Positions 26,470 through 35,416 of a DNA stretch of 64,000 nt are shown piece after piece. The notes below the pieces were generated by a model. The model was given only the letters and a program-made list of their open reading frames with translations, was not told the origin of the DNA and did not search any database. Source of the stretch: Cryomorphaceae bacterium. GTDB lineage: Bacteria; Bacteroidota; Bacteroidia; Flavobacteriales_D; Sanyastnellaceae. Position 1 is the stretch's first letter; each line of letters begins with the position of its first letter. Position numbers and translations under genes: made by a program. The stretch spans positions 1-64,000 of the forward strand of contig WGNM01000007.1 in assembly GCA_016124575.1 (NCBI GenBank), in the 5' to 3' direction.

Positions 26470-28215
26470 ATGAAAAAGTTGATTAAATCATTTTCGCTCT
26501 TCGCTCCAATTGTAGCCATTCTAATTTTGGCTTCATGCTCAAAGGAGCGCTCAGGCTCTACAGGATGGGCGTACAACACACCTGTCAACGGAGGATTTGA
26601 GAAAACTCCATACTTGGAACAAGAAACCGGTCCTGGACTTGTACTCATTGAAGGTGGAACCTTCACAATGGGTCGCGTGGAAGATGACGTGGTTTTTGGT
26701 TGGGACAACATTCCTCGACGTGTAACCGTGAGTTCTTACTACATGGATGAAACCGAGGTTACGAATATTTTCTGGTTGGAATACCTTCACTGGTTAGAGC
26801 GCATCTACGGTGATAGCTACCCTGAAATCGTAAACAAAGCACTTCCTGATACATTGGTATGGCGTGAAAAAATGGAGTACAACGAACCTTACGTTGAATA
26901 CTACCTGCGTCACCCTGCATTCCGCGACTACCCAGTTGTAGGTGTAAACTGGTTGCAAGCTAACGACTTCTGCGCATGGCGCACTGACCGTGTAAACGAA
27001 TTGATTTTGATTCGTGAAGGTTTGCTAGTGCATAACCCAGAAGCTCAAGTAGACGAAGATCACTTCACTACGGATGCTTATTTCGCAGGTCAATATGAAG
27101 GTGAAAAGGCTGGCGACGGTCTTCCTGATTTCCGTCCAGGATCGAGCGGTTACAGAAATGTACGCATGGAAGATGGTATCCTACTTCCTCGCTACCGCCT
27201 CCCAACTGAAGCTGAGTGGGAATATGCTGCTTTGGGTCTGATAGGAAACTCATACCAAGAATTGATCACCGACCGCAAAACGTATCCTTGGAATGGACAC
27301 TACGTTCGTAACGACAACAATGGTGGACGTTTTTACGGTCAAATCAACGCCAACTTCGTACGTGGAGCAGGTGACATGATGGGGGTTGCTGGTGCATTGA
27401 ATGACAATGGTGATATCACTACTCCTGTTTACCAATACGCTCCAAACGATTACGGCTTGTACAACATGGCTGGTAACGTAAGCGAATGGGTAATGGATGT
27501 TTATCGTCCACTTTCTGCTCAAGACAAGTCTGAATTCCGCCCATTCCGCGGTAACGTGTATCAAACAAAAGTGCTCAACTCAGAGGGTGGCATTGATGAT
27601 AAATATGACTACACCGTTTACGACATACCAGGCGTTGAATATTTCTTGACTGAATACGGCAAGCGATCAGCAGGTAAGCTAACAGATACGGATCAAAACC
27701 TGATTGACAATCTTTTGAACTACTGTACTCAAGCGAAAGAAGACTTGAAAAACCGTTTGGAAGAAGAGGCGAATCAGCGTATTCAAGATGGCATGGACTT
27801 GATTGTTTCTAGCGATTCTCCAATAGCTCCAGATTTGCGTGATGGAATTGCTGATTATATTGAGCACACACCAGGTGATTTGCGTGTACGTGACGTTACT
27901 GTTGCAGAAAACATCGATCGCAGAAACTATCGCACTGCGGATAATATAGACTATCAAGATGGTGACTTTGAAAGTTCGATTTACTTTGGACAAGAAGATT
28001 ACCAAACCAACGAGAATAGAATGTACGACTGGGGTTCAACTACTTTGGTTAACAACCGTTCACGAGTGTACAAAGGTGGATCATGGAGAGACCGCGCATT
28101 TTGGGTAATACCTGGAAGCCGTCGTTTCTTGGATGAACGCCGTTCAAATTCAACTCTTGGTTTCCGTTGCGCTATGACGCGTGTTGGAAGTCCGGTTGGA
28201 TTGAGTTTTGAATAA
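26470..28215 (+). CDS. gldJ: Gliding motility lipoprotein GldJ
   Basis: A 581-residue outer-membrane lipoprotein needed for gliding and for stable GldK-type T9SS parts. The lipobox ILASC gives a lipidated Cys near residue 23. A formylglycine-enzyme/sulfatase-modifying-like fold follows: IEGGTFTMGR, the middle YRLPTEAEWEYAALG and NMAGNVSEWVMDVYRP, and the end VYKGGSWRDRAFW with GFRCAM. A GldJ-specific insertion with coiled-coil character lies at about 405-480. The ATG at 26470 gives a proper lipoprotein signal; the frame opens earlier only at a TTG. It is followed by a strong terminator. Confidence 0.93.
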   Translation: MKKLIKSFSLFAPIVAILILASCSKERSGSTGWAYNTPVNGGFEKTPYLEQETGPGLVLIEGGTFTMGRVEDDVVFGWDNIPRRVTVSSYYMDETEVTNIFWLEYLHWLERIYGDSYPEIVNKALPDTLVWREKMEYNEPYVEYYLRHPAFRDYPVVGVNWLQANDFCAWRTDRVNELILIREGLLVHNPEAQVDEDHFTTDAYFAGQYEGEKAGDGLPDFRPGSSGYRNVRMEDGILLPRYRLPTEAEWEYAALGLIGNSYQELITDRKTYPWNGHYVRNDNNGGRFYGQINANFVRGAGDMMGVAGALNDNGDITTPVYQYAPNDYGLYNMAGNVSEWVMDVYRPLSAQDKSEFRPFRGNVYQTKVLNSEGGIDDKYDYTVYDIPGVEYFLTEYGKRSAGKLTDTDQNLIDNLLNYCTQAKEDLKNRLEEEANQRIQDGMDLIVSSDSPIAPDLRDGIADYIEHTPGDLRVRDVTVAENIDRRNYRTADNIDYQDGDFESSIYFGQEDYQTNENRMYDWGSTTLVNNRSRVYKGGSWRDRAFWVIPGSRRFLDERRSNSTLGFRCAMTRVGSPVGLSFE

Positions 28216-28238
28216 TACTTCATTCATAAAATAGTATT

Positions 28239-28272
28239 GAAACCCTGCTTTTCGAAGCGGGGTTTCTTATTT
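28239..28272 (+). terminator. gldJ terminator
   Basis: GAAACCCTGC and GCGGGGTTTC form a ten-base stem with one T-G wobble and loop TTTTCGAA (28239-28266). A T-rich tail (TTATTTTC) follows. The tail overlaps the possible -7 box of murF, and the murF start codon is 13 bases after the stem. Confidence 0.85.
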
Positions 28273-28279
28273 TCGGGAC

Positions 28280-29569
28280 ATGGATATTCAGTTTCTCTAC
28301 CGCCTATTTTTGTCGTCGTCTGGAGTCACTACCGATTCGCGAAACTTGCAAAAAGGGCAACTTTTTTTCGCCCTCAAGGGAGACCGATTTGATGGCAACA
28401 ATTATGCTCAGGCAGCAATAGATGCTGGCTGCGTGGCTGCTATAGTAGACGACGCCACATTTGCCTCATCGGAAAACAAGAAATACCTCGTCGCAAATGC
28501 ACTGCTCGCCTTACAAGAATTGGCGAGCTATCACCGTCGACAAATGCGATGTGCCGTGATAGGTTTGACAGGTAGCAATGGTAAGACGACATCGAAAGAA
28601 TTGATTCGTGATGTATTGTCGACCACCTATAAAACCTATGCTACAAAAGGGAACTTGAACAACCACATTGGAGTACCTTTAAGCTTGCTGGAAATAACGA
28701 GCGATCACGACTATGCTATTATCGAAATGGGAGCGAATGCACAAAAAGAAATTGCATTTTTGAGTTCATTGTCGCTACCAGATTTTGGGTACATTACAAA
28801 TATCGGCAAGGCCCATCTGGAAGGGTTTGGTGGAGAAGAAGGCGTAAAGAAAGGCAAGAAAGAACTGTTTGATCAACTTCGTACACAAGGCAAACCCGTA
28901 TTTATCAATACCAATGATGCATTATTGATGGACATCTCTGAAGGTATGGATCGCATCTTGTATGGATCAGAAAATCACTTACCACTTGTTGAATATGTAA
29001 CTCAAGAACCGTTTCTGACCTTTCGGTGGAAGACAAATAATTATCAATCACCCGACGTGCTGACACAATTGAAAGGTGCATATAACATTTCGAATGTAGC
29101 CATTGCCATTGCCATAGGAACACACTTCGGCGTGTCGCCAGAGCAAATCAACATCGCATTGGCGAGCTACACCCCAGAAAACAATCGCAGTCAACTAAAG
29201 AAAACTGACCGGAATGAGCTGATTTTAGACGCCTACAATGCCAATCCGACAAGTATGGAGCATGCACTCCTTTCGTTTGAACGCAGTGAGGCGAAACATA
29301 AAATCTGCATTTTGGGTGATATGTTCGAACTCGGTGATTCATCTGACCGTGAGCACCAAGCAATTGTGGAGTTGACAGAGAAACTCGGTTTAAATGCCAT
29401 CTTTGTTGGCAGCCACTTTCGGCATCCTGCGCAAGCAGCCCAAAAGCATTGGTTTGCAGACACCGAAACATTGAAAGCGCACTTAACTGAAGAGCCACTT
29501 GGCGGACATCAAATATTAATCAAAGGGTCGCGCGGAATGCGGCTAGAGCAAATTGTAGACATACTGTAA
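28280..29569 (+). CDS. murF: UDP-N-acetylmuramoyl-tripeptide--D-alanyl-D-alanine ligase
   Basis: A 429-residue Mur ligase that adds D-Ala-D-Ala to the UDP-MurNAc tripeptide in the cytoplasm. The sequence has the N-terminal substrate motif TDSRNLQKGQLFFALKG, the ATP loop GLTGSNGKTTSKE (about 95-107), the conserved NNHIGVPLSLL, and the C-terminal DAYNANPTSM and LGDMFELG. Length is normal. It stands apart from a dcw cluster. The start follows the gldJ terminator very closely, with TATTTTCG (28268-28275) four bases before the ATG. Confidence 0.95.
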   Translation: MDIQFLYRLFLSSSGVTTDSRNLQKGQLFFALKGDRFDGNNYAQAAIDAGCVAAIVDDATFASSENKKYLVANALLALQELASYHRRQMRCAVIGLTGSNGKTTSKELIRDVLSTTYKTYATKGNLNNHIGVPLSLLEITSDHDYAIIEMGANAQKEIAFLSSLSLPDFGYITNIGKAHLEGFGGEEGVKKGKKELFDQLRTQGKPVFINTNDALLMDISEGMDRILYGSENHLPLVEYVTQEPFLTFRWKTNNYQSPDVLTQLKGAYNISNVAIAIAIGTHFGVSPEQINIALASYTPENNRSQLKKTDRNELILDAYNANPTSMEHALLSFERSEAKHKICILGDMFELGDSSDREHQAIVELTEKLGLNAIFVGSHFRHPAQAAQKHWFADTETLKAHLTEEPLGGHQILIKGSRGMRLEQIVDIL

Positions 29570-29584
29570 CGATTGGTATCTTTG
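29553..29584 (+). promoter_or_regulatory. tyrS promoter
   Basis: TTG (29553-29555), 21 bases, then TATCTTTG (29577-29584), a perfect -7 box. The start of transcription would be about 12 bases before the tyrS ATG. The -33 element lies inside the end of murF. Confidence 0.65.
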
Positions 29585-29601
29585 CAGACAAATTACACCA
29601 T

Positions 29602-30876
29602 ATGAATTTTGTTGAAGAGCTTCGCTGGCGCGGATTATTGCACGACATCACACCCGGTGCAGAAGAATTGTTGTTGAAAGAGTCTGTTTCAGGGTACGTT
29701 GGCTTCGACCCAACTGCTGACTCTTTGCACATCGGGAATCTGGTTCCTATAATGCTTTTGGTACATTTTCAGCGAGCCGGACACAAGCCAATGGTGCTAG
29801 TTGGCGGTGCGACAGGAATGGTAGGTGACCCAAGTGGTAAGACCGCAGAGCGCCAATTGCTGGATTTGGATGCCATCAACCACAACTTGAACAGTCAGCG
29901 CAAGCAATTGGAGCAGTTTCTAGATTTTTCAGACATTCCCAATGGCGCTGTGGTTGTAAACAACTACGATTGGTTTAAAGATTACTCGTTTCTCGATTTC
30001 ATTCGTGAGGTAGGAAAGTTCATTACTGTGAACTACATGATGGCCAAAGACTCAGTGAAGAAACGTTTGGAGACAGGCATGAGTTTTACAGAGTTCAGCT
30101 ATCAGTTGGTTCAAGGGTATGATTTTTACCACTTGTGGAAGAACGAGAATTGCAAGATTCAAATGGGTGGATCGGACCAGTGGGGAAACATTGTGACTGG
30201 CACTGAGCTCATACGAAAAATGGGCAGTGGGGAAGCATTTGCACTGACGGCTCCATTGGTAACGAAGGCCGATGGCAGCAAGTTTGGAAAATCAGAAGGC
30301 GGCAATGTATGGCTTGATCGCTCGCGCACCAGTCCATACAAATTCTACCAATACTGGATCAACTCATCGGATGCTGACGCAACCAAATACATTCGCATTT
30401 TCACCCTCAAAACCAAAGAAGAGATAGAAGCCATTGAGGCTGAGCATGCGCTTAACCCTGGAGCTCGGAAATTGCAGAAAGAAATAGCAAATGATGTGAC
30501 GCTGCGCATTCATGGTGAAGAAGGACTTCAGAACGCCATAGAAGCATCTGAAATTCTATTTGGAAAGTCAACCAAAGAGAGTTTGATGCGCTTGAGTGAA
30601 GATGATTTTACGAGCATTTTCGATGGCATTCCGACCAAAGAGATAACCAAACAGGATATTGAAGGCTTAACTATCGAAGATGCTTTGGTGGCAAAAGGCG
30701 GTTTTTTACCATCACTTTCAGAAGCGAGAAGAGCTTTGAAAGAGAATAGCATTCAAGTCAATAAAGAGAAGTTCGACGGCTCACGGGCATTGAATAGTAC
30801 AGACCTTATACTTGGAAAGTACATCTTGTTGCAACGTGGCAAGAAAACCTATTATGTATTGAGTGTTAAAGATTAG
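29602..30876 (+). CDS. tyrS: Tyrosyl-tRNA synthetase
   Basis: A 424-residue class I synthetase. The HIGH-type motif is HIGN (43-46), the tyrosine pocket is GFDPTADSLHIG, and the KMSKS-type motif is KFGKS near 229. The C-terminal S4 RNA-binding domain (about 350-424, SLSEARRALKENSIQVN) is present. It is the bacterial TyrRS type with normal length. It has its own promoter, and its 3' end overlaps the convergent transporter gene by four bases. Confidence 0.96.
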   Translation: MNFVEELRWRGLLHDITPGAEELLLKESVSGYVGFDPTADSLHIGNLVPIMLLVHFQRAGHKPMVLVGGATGMVGDPSGKTAERQLLDLDAINHNLNSQRKQLEQFLDFSDIPNGAVVVNNYDWFKDYSFLDFIREVGKFITVNYMMAKDSVKKRLETGMSFTEFSYQLVQGYDFYHLWKNENCKIQMGGSDQWGNIVTGTELIRKMGSGEAFALTAPLVTKADGSKFGKSEGGNVWLDRSRTSPYKFYQYWINSSDADATKYIRIFTLKTKEEIEAIEAEHALNPGARKLQKEIANDVTLRIHGEEGLQNAIEASEILFGKSTKESLMRLSEDDFTSIFDGIPTKEITKQDIEGLTIEDALVAKGGFLPSLSEARRALKENSIQVNKEKFDGSRALNSTDLILGKYILLQRGKKTYYVLSVKD

Positions 30877-31904
30877 TCGAGGGAGAAAAGAACAGAAACA
30901 TCTTTTCCTTCTACCATAAATAGTAGCACAACGAGCGACACAGAAACCACAAGACCGATGGTGGCTTTTCCTATATCTGAGAAAAGCATGTAGCTTAACG
31001 TTTTATCTGGTTTAGGCCCCAATCTGTAGCGCATTGCTATTTCCCGTCCGGCGAGTAAGCCGAGGAAAACCCACGTGGTACTCATCGGTAATTTTGCTTC
31101 CCAAAGTCCAAGTACATTTTGCTTGAAGAGCAATAAAACAAGTCCGTACGATAAATCAATAAACGTTGCTGATCGAATGTCTGCTGTATTCGATTTAGAC
31201 GTAACAATGCGTTGTATTGCCCCTCCCCTCTGATAGAAAATGACTCCCACCAGGGCTACCAACACCACAAGTGCAAAAATAAATTCTCCCAAACCAATTT
31301 GCTCTGGGCGGCCGAGATAGATGAAGATATTGGCCAAATCTTGGGTCAGCCATTGTGACCAAAGGAAGGCCGTAGAGAACCATTGAGCGGCAATCCAAAA
31401 TTTCTTCGATGTCCAAAAATTCGAGGAATTGTCAAGCGGTAAATCTCTAAATTTTTTCTCAGTCAATTTCGAAATAAGCAGGTAGAATACCAAAGCGAAA
31501 GAGATTGCCACTGCGTAACCAAGAAGAGATTTAAACACCATTCCGGGCAAGCTCTTGATGGAGAAAAAAGAAAGAATAAGAAAGGTAGTAGACACAGGAA
31601 TGCCTATACGTGTAATAACTAGGAGGACGATAGGTGGAAGGAGGTACCAGATTGTGAGTTTCTCGGGAATATCGATATTATCAAGGCGATCGAAGGTTAC
31701 ATCATTCCCACCAAGCCACTCACCCAAGCCGGAGTAACCGAGAATAAGAATGACCGCCATAATTCCACCGGCATATATCCAGAGCACCCACCACGGACGT
31801 TCTTGATTGGACGTCAAAAAAGTTCCGAGCGTCTGGATCACGTCGTTTCCTACTACAGAGTAGGCGGCTAGGGCAAAGCCCAAGATCATGATTAGGAAGT
31901 CCAT
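30873..31904 (-). CDS. PiT-like inorganic phosphate transporter homologue
   Basis: A 343-residue polytopic membrane protein with about nine helices. The duplicated PiT features are seen in altered form: GNDVIQTLGTFL near the start, GIPVSTTFLILSFFS in the first half and KLPMSTTWVFLGLLAGRE in the second half, where the P-x-STT repeats are the PiT hallmark. It is shorter than typical PiT permeases (400-500 residues), so substrate and activity are inferred. It is monocistronic, and a hairpin at 32008-32036 separates it from the next leftward gene. Confidence 0.75.
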   Translation of the reverse strand: MDFLIMILGFALAAYSVVGNDVIQTLGTFLTSNQERPWWVLWIYAGGIMAVILILGYSGLGEWLGGNDVTFDRLDNIDIPEKLTIWYLLPPIVLLVITRIGIPVSTTFLILSFFSIKSLPGMVFKSLLGYAVAISFALVFYLLISKLTEKKFRDLPLDNSSNFWTSKKFWIAAQWFSTAFLWSQWLTQDLANIFIYLGRPEQIGLGEFIFALVVLVALVGVIFYQRGGAIQRIVTSKSNTADIRSATFIDLSYGLVLLLFKQNVLGLWEAKLPMSTTWVFLGLLAGREIAMRYRLGPKPDKTLSYMLFSDIGKATIGLVVSVSLVVLLFMVEGKDVSVLFSLD

Positions 31905-32007
31905 CAGAAACCCGAGTCTCGATTTGCGGCGAAACTACTTCTACATGTTTAGAGTTGCAAGTAATTCATGTTAACAATGAGATATATCTTTCATTTTTCG
32001 ATAAAAC

Positions 32008-32036
32008 AACAATGGAGCCTGACAGGCTCCATTGTT
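32008..32036 (-). terminator. Strong hairpin after the LuxE/PaaK-like gene
   Basis: AACAATGGAGCC and GGCTCCATTGTT form a perfect twelve-base stem with loop TGACA. On the leftward strand it is followed by GTTTTATC, a modest T tract. The 250-base gap around it (31905-32153) otherwise holds only AT-rich sequence with two ATGTT(T/A)A words before the PiT gene. Confidence 0.7.
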
Positions 32037-32153
32037 ATCTTGGAAATCATGAGTTAAAAGTGAACCTGGAAGAAAACCTTCAACCCTATTTAAGTAATCA
32101 AAACAGATGGGTTTGATAGTAAGACACCCGAAAGATGCAATAGGTTGCATTGC

Positions 32154-33134
32154 TTAGTTGATTAACAGGTTGCAGCCGCGGACATCTGAATTATCGAACC
32201 GACCTAGAACCTCAAATCCACCACCATGTTTCTTCCCCAGGTCGGAAGTAGCGATAAAGCTGCAGCTATCGATATTGGCTAGATCGATAACATTTACCCC
32301 GCCAGTTGCGCTTTCCTTTGACATAGAGAAAGGGTCATCTATCTCGCGAATGAAGACATCCATCCATGGCGGACAATGGAATAAACCATTGCCATGAGAA
32401 TATGCTTGGCTAAGCAATTCGGTCATTCCATATTCACTATGAATCGCGTTTACGCCAAATGCTTCTTGGAGAATCTCATGCAGTTCAGACCGAACCAGTT
32501 CTTTTCTTCTCCCCTTCATACCCCCTGTTTCCATCACTATCAATTCTGGAAATTTCGATTGGTAGATTTCTGCCAAGTCGATTAGCGCAAAAGAAACACC
32601 GATTAGCAGCACCTTCTGCTTTGCCGCTTTGAGCTTTTCAAGGATGTTGATCAAATCGGTATGGTTATTCAAGTAGAAGCCCGACATCTCACTCTTGCTC
32701 AACCGAATCAATTCATCAACCATAAAGATTAATGAAGAACCCTTACGTTCGAGGTATGATGGCAGTAACCCAAGAATAACATAATCTTCAGGGTTTCCGT
32801 AGTGCAAGTTGAATGATTTCAAAAAACTCCAGCGATAGATATTTATGTCTTTAACAAAGTGTGTAGACACAGCATCTCCCGTTGTCCCGCTGCTTGTGAA
32901 TTCGATATCGACATCACCAGAAGAGCAAACCCGTCGTTTTTTAAAAACCTCAATGGGAAGGCAGGGAATCTGATCAACAGACTGTATATCATTCACACGA
33001 CAACCCAAAAGGGATAAATATTCATTGTAGACTTCACAATGATTGGCTTGATAACGAAATATTTGAATCGCCAAATCAGCGAAGTCTTCTTTGGAATTGA
33101 TACCTTTCAGTTGTTGTATTAGAAGATCTCTCAT
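32154..33134 (-). CDS. LuxE/PaaK-like acyl-protein synthetase or acyltransferase
   Basis: About 326 residues of the adenylate-forming LuxE/PaaK branch. Features are FRYQANHCEVYNEYL at the N-terminus, the Thr/Ser/Gly-rich ATP segment FTSSGTTGDA (about residues 78-87), VMETGGMKGRR, HSEYGMTELLSQAY, and the C-terminal TSDLG and GRFDNSDVRGC. It should activate an acid as an adenylate, but the partner is not visible; no luciferase or reductase genes are near. The start is uncertain: ATG 33134 fits the family, while ATG 33161 would overlap the divergent lipoprotein start codon, and the frame runs open to 33344. Confidence 0.78.
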   Translation of the reverse strand: MRDLLIQQLKGINSKEDFADLAIQIFRYQANHCEVYNEYLSLLGCRVNDIQSVDQIPCLPIEVFKKRRVCSSGDVDIEFTSSGTTGDAVSTHFVKDINIYRWSFLKSFNLHYGNPEDYVILGLLPSYLERKGSSLIFMVDELIRLSKSEMSGFYLNNHTDLINILEKLKAAKQKVLLIGVSFALIDLAEIYQSKFPELIVMETGGMKGRRKELVRSELHEILQEAFGVNAIHSEYGMTELLSQAYSHGNGLFHCPPWMDVFIREIDDPFSMSKESATGGVNVIDLANIDSCSFIATSDLGKKHGGGFEVLGRFDNSDVRGCNLLIN

Positions 33135-33159
33135 TTCGAAACGTGAAAGTAATTCATTC

Positions 33160-33657
33160 ATGAAACCAATCTTAGGATTTCTGTTGCTGATTAGTGTTTT
33201 TATTGCAGGTTGTTTGGAGCGCGCCGAATATCCAATTGAACCAGCCATCACATTCAAATCACTCGTAACCATCAACAACAGTGGTGTATTAACAATATCT
33301 TTCACTGATGGCGATGGAAATATCGGACTGTCACAAACCGACACCCTCCCTCCTTTTTGTCCAGATACCTGTGAATACTATTACAACCTATTTATGGAGT
33401 ATCAAGAACTTCAAATGGGAGAATGGACAACGATTGAATTGGACCCCGCGGCCGGACAAATTCCATTTTATTACAGGGTACCTGAGGTTAGTCCGTCAGG
33501 ACAAAACCCTTCATTGGTAGGAGACATTGCTATTGATTTGCCCATTTACTATCTGACAAGTTTGTACGACACGTGCAGATTTGAGATTCAATTGATAGAC
33601 CGCGACTTCAATCGATCGAACATTGTTTATTCGAACACGTTCGTCAAGCCAAACTAG
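33160..33657 (+). CDS. Lipoprotein of unknown function
   Basis: A 165-residue protein with a lipoprotein signal (LLISVFIAGC, lipidated Cys18) and an Ig-like beta-rich body. It carries the motif FTDGDGNIGL, which recurs in small Bacteroidota lipoproteins beginning with C-ERxxxYPIEPxI. No enzyme motif is seen; it is probably on the periplasmic or outer face. Its stop TAG overlaps the stop of the Na/Pi gene in a CTAG palindrome, and its start faces the LuxE/PaaK-like gene at most 25 bases away. Confidence 0.78.
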   Translation: MKPILGFLLLISVFIAGCLERAEYPIEPAITFKSLVTINNSGVLTISFTDGDGNIGLSQTDTLPPFCPDTCEYYYNLFMEYQELQMGEWTTIELDPAAGQIPFYYRVPEVSPSGQNPSLVGDIAIDLPIYYLTSLYDTCRFEIQLIDRDFNRSNIVYSNTFVKPN

Positions 33658-35339
33658 AATTTTCCTGCCAACCCTTCAGAAACGCTGATAATGTGATCGG
33701 CGATTTCCTCCATTGCTGTGAACGTATCGCTGTAAAAGAGTCCGCTTTCCAGAGAATACCTTCCTTTACCGACGTCTTTCAAGTGTTTGTTCCGAAGTTC
33801 ATTGCGCAGCTGGTTGATTGCCTCCTCTTTAGTACGCGCCTTTTCGAGCGTAACCATTTCAGTAGAGTCATCAAGGTTTTCGAGCATCGTATCGAACGCA
33901 TCTTCTAGGAGCAGACACATTCTTTTTAGATTTTGGCGTTGTTTAGGGACAAAGTACACCTTCTTCGTGTTCTTGTTCTCCAAATTCATAGCGATTTGGT
34001 AGTATATATCGCCAATTTTCTCAAGGTCATTGGCAGCAGTTAATAGTCCACGCACGCGCACACTAGTATTCGGCGACATTTCTTCTTTTGCCAGTTCAGT
34101 TAGATAGTTGGCGATTTCGATTTCATACTTATCCGTAACTTCTTCTGCAGATTTTAGTTCGTCGAGCAAAATAGAACGCTCGAGCGGATCGGTCGTATCG
34201 AGGAGTTTGGCCACACTCGCATTCATTTTAAGTGGCACCTTAGCAAATCTCGCGATCTCCTTATATGCTTCGAGCAGCGCCAATTCTGGAGTCCCCATCA
34301 CACCGCTACCAATGTATTCTAACTTGAACTCCTCCTTCTTTCCTTTCGCTGGGACCAAACGGATGGCGATTTTGGCAATGACCCCAGTGAGACCTACCAG
34401 CAAAAGCGTATTAAGCAGGTTGAACGACGTGTGAAACAACGCGACCAGCACCTTATCGTACTGACTGCCCGTAACCTTAACCAGCCCGAAGAGCATTGGA
34501 TTGAACACATATTGCAATCCACTGATGAAGACCGTTAGCAAAGGCAACATCCACAGCACACCAATCAAGTTAAAAATGAAGTGCGACCGAGCTGCTCGTT
34601 TGGCTTGAACGTTCGCCACAATGGCAGCTAAGTTGGCCGTTATGGTTGTTCCAATGTTCTCACCCAATACCATGGCAATCGCAAGTTCTACAGGAAGAAT
34701 ACCTGTTGACAAGAGTGTCAGAGTAAGCGCTATGGCTGCGCTTGAAGATTGAACTATGAGCGTTACCATGGTGCCTGTGCAGACAAACAGCAGAATCGAC
34801 AAAAAGCCCATATCGAGATAACCATCTAAAAAGGCCAGTGCTTCTGGGTGTTCTCTCAAATTTGGGACAGCCCTTTGGAGCGCCTGAAGGCCTAAGAAAA
34901 GGATGGCAAAACCCACCAAGGATTCACCCGTGTTTCGCAAGTTTTCCTTCTTGAAGAAAATCAGAGGCAGCGCCAGTGCGATGATTGGCAGCGCGTAATC
35001 GGCTACGCTCAATTTCCCGAGAGCTAGGGCTATTAGCCACGCAGTAACTGTTGTACCAATGTTCGCCCCCATGATAACACCTATGGCCTCTCTCAATTGA
35101 AGCAGTCCGGCGTTAACAAAGCTCACCACCATAACAGAGGTTGCTGATGATGATTGCACAATGGAGGTAGTTAGAAATCCGGTGAAAATCGCACGGCCTT
35201 GACTTTTGGTCATCGCACCTAGGATTTTGCGCATCGACGATCCAGCGGCACGCTGAATACCTTCACTCATGATCTTCATGCCGTATATGAAGAGCCCAAG
35301 TGCCCCAATAATGGTTAGTATGTCGAAAAAGATTCCCAT
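33654..35339 (-). CDS. Na+/phosphate cotransporter family protein with PhoU domain
   Basis: 561 residues. The membrane half has the duplicated QSSSA signature (VQSSSATSV from residue 61 and LIVQSSSAAIAL near 193) of the NptA/YjbB family. The C-terminal about 200 residues form a PhoU-like helical bundle (EEVTDKYEIEIANYLTELAKEEM, LEKIGDIYYQIA). It should move phosphate with Na+. The frame opens 26 residues earlier, but MGIFFDILTIIGALGLFIYGMK is the conserved start, and TATATTTG lies 16 bases before it. It sits near a second phosphate transporter gene (30873-31904). Confidence 0.88.
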   Translation of the reverse strand: MGIFFDILTIIGALGLFIYGMKIMSEGIQRAAGSSMRKILGAMTKSQGRAIFTGFLTTSIVQSSSATSVMVVSFVNAGLLQLREAIGVIMGANIGTTVTAWLIALALGKLSVADYALPIIALALPLIFFKKENLRNTGESLVGFAILFLGLQALQRAVPNLREHPEALAFLDGYLDMGFLSILLFVCTGTMVTLIVQSSSAAIALTLTLLSTGILPVELAIAMVLGENIGTTITANLAAIVANVQAKRAARSHFIFNLIGVLWMLPLLTVFISGLQYVFNPMLFGLVKVTGSQYDKVLVALFHTSFNLLNTLLLVGLTGVIAKIAIRLVPAKGKKEEFKLEYIGSGVMGTPELALLEAYKEIARFAKVPLKMNASVAKLLDTTDPLERSILLDELKSAEEVTDKYEIEIANYLTELAKEEMSPNTSVRVRGLLTAANDLEKIGDIYYQIAMNLENKNTKKVYFVPKQRQNLKRMCLLLEDAFDTMLENLDDSTEMVTLEKARTKEEAINQLRNELRNKHLKDVGKGRYSLESGLFYSDTFTAMEEIADHIISVSEGLAGKF

Positions 35340-35355
35340 TTCTAAGTTGAACCAG

Positions 35356-35363
35356 CAAATATA
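35356..35363 (-). promoter_or_regulatory. -7 box of the Na/Pi cotransporter gene
   Basis: Read leftward it is TATATTTG, a perfect TAnnTTTG match, 16 bases before the preferred ATG at 35339. It supports that start over the longer frame. The -33 TTG is not at the usual spacing. Confidence 0.5.
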
Positions 35364-35416
35364 CTGATGTAGGGCGGCTGAGTATTCATGTAACAAATTC
35401 TTAGCATTAGAAGCCA

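Noticed and set aside
32154-33344. Part of a lux bioluminescence operon
   Set aside because: No luxA, luxB, luxC or luxD homologues are near; neighbours are transporters and a lipoprotein gene.
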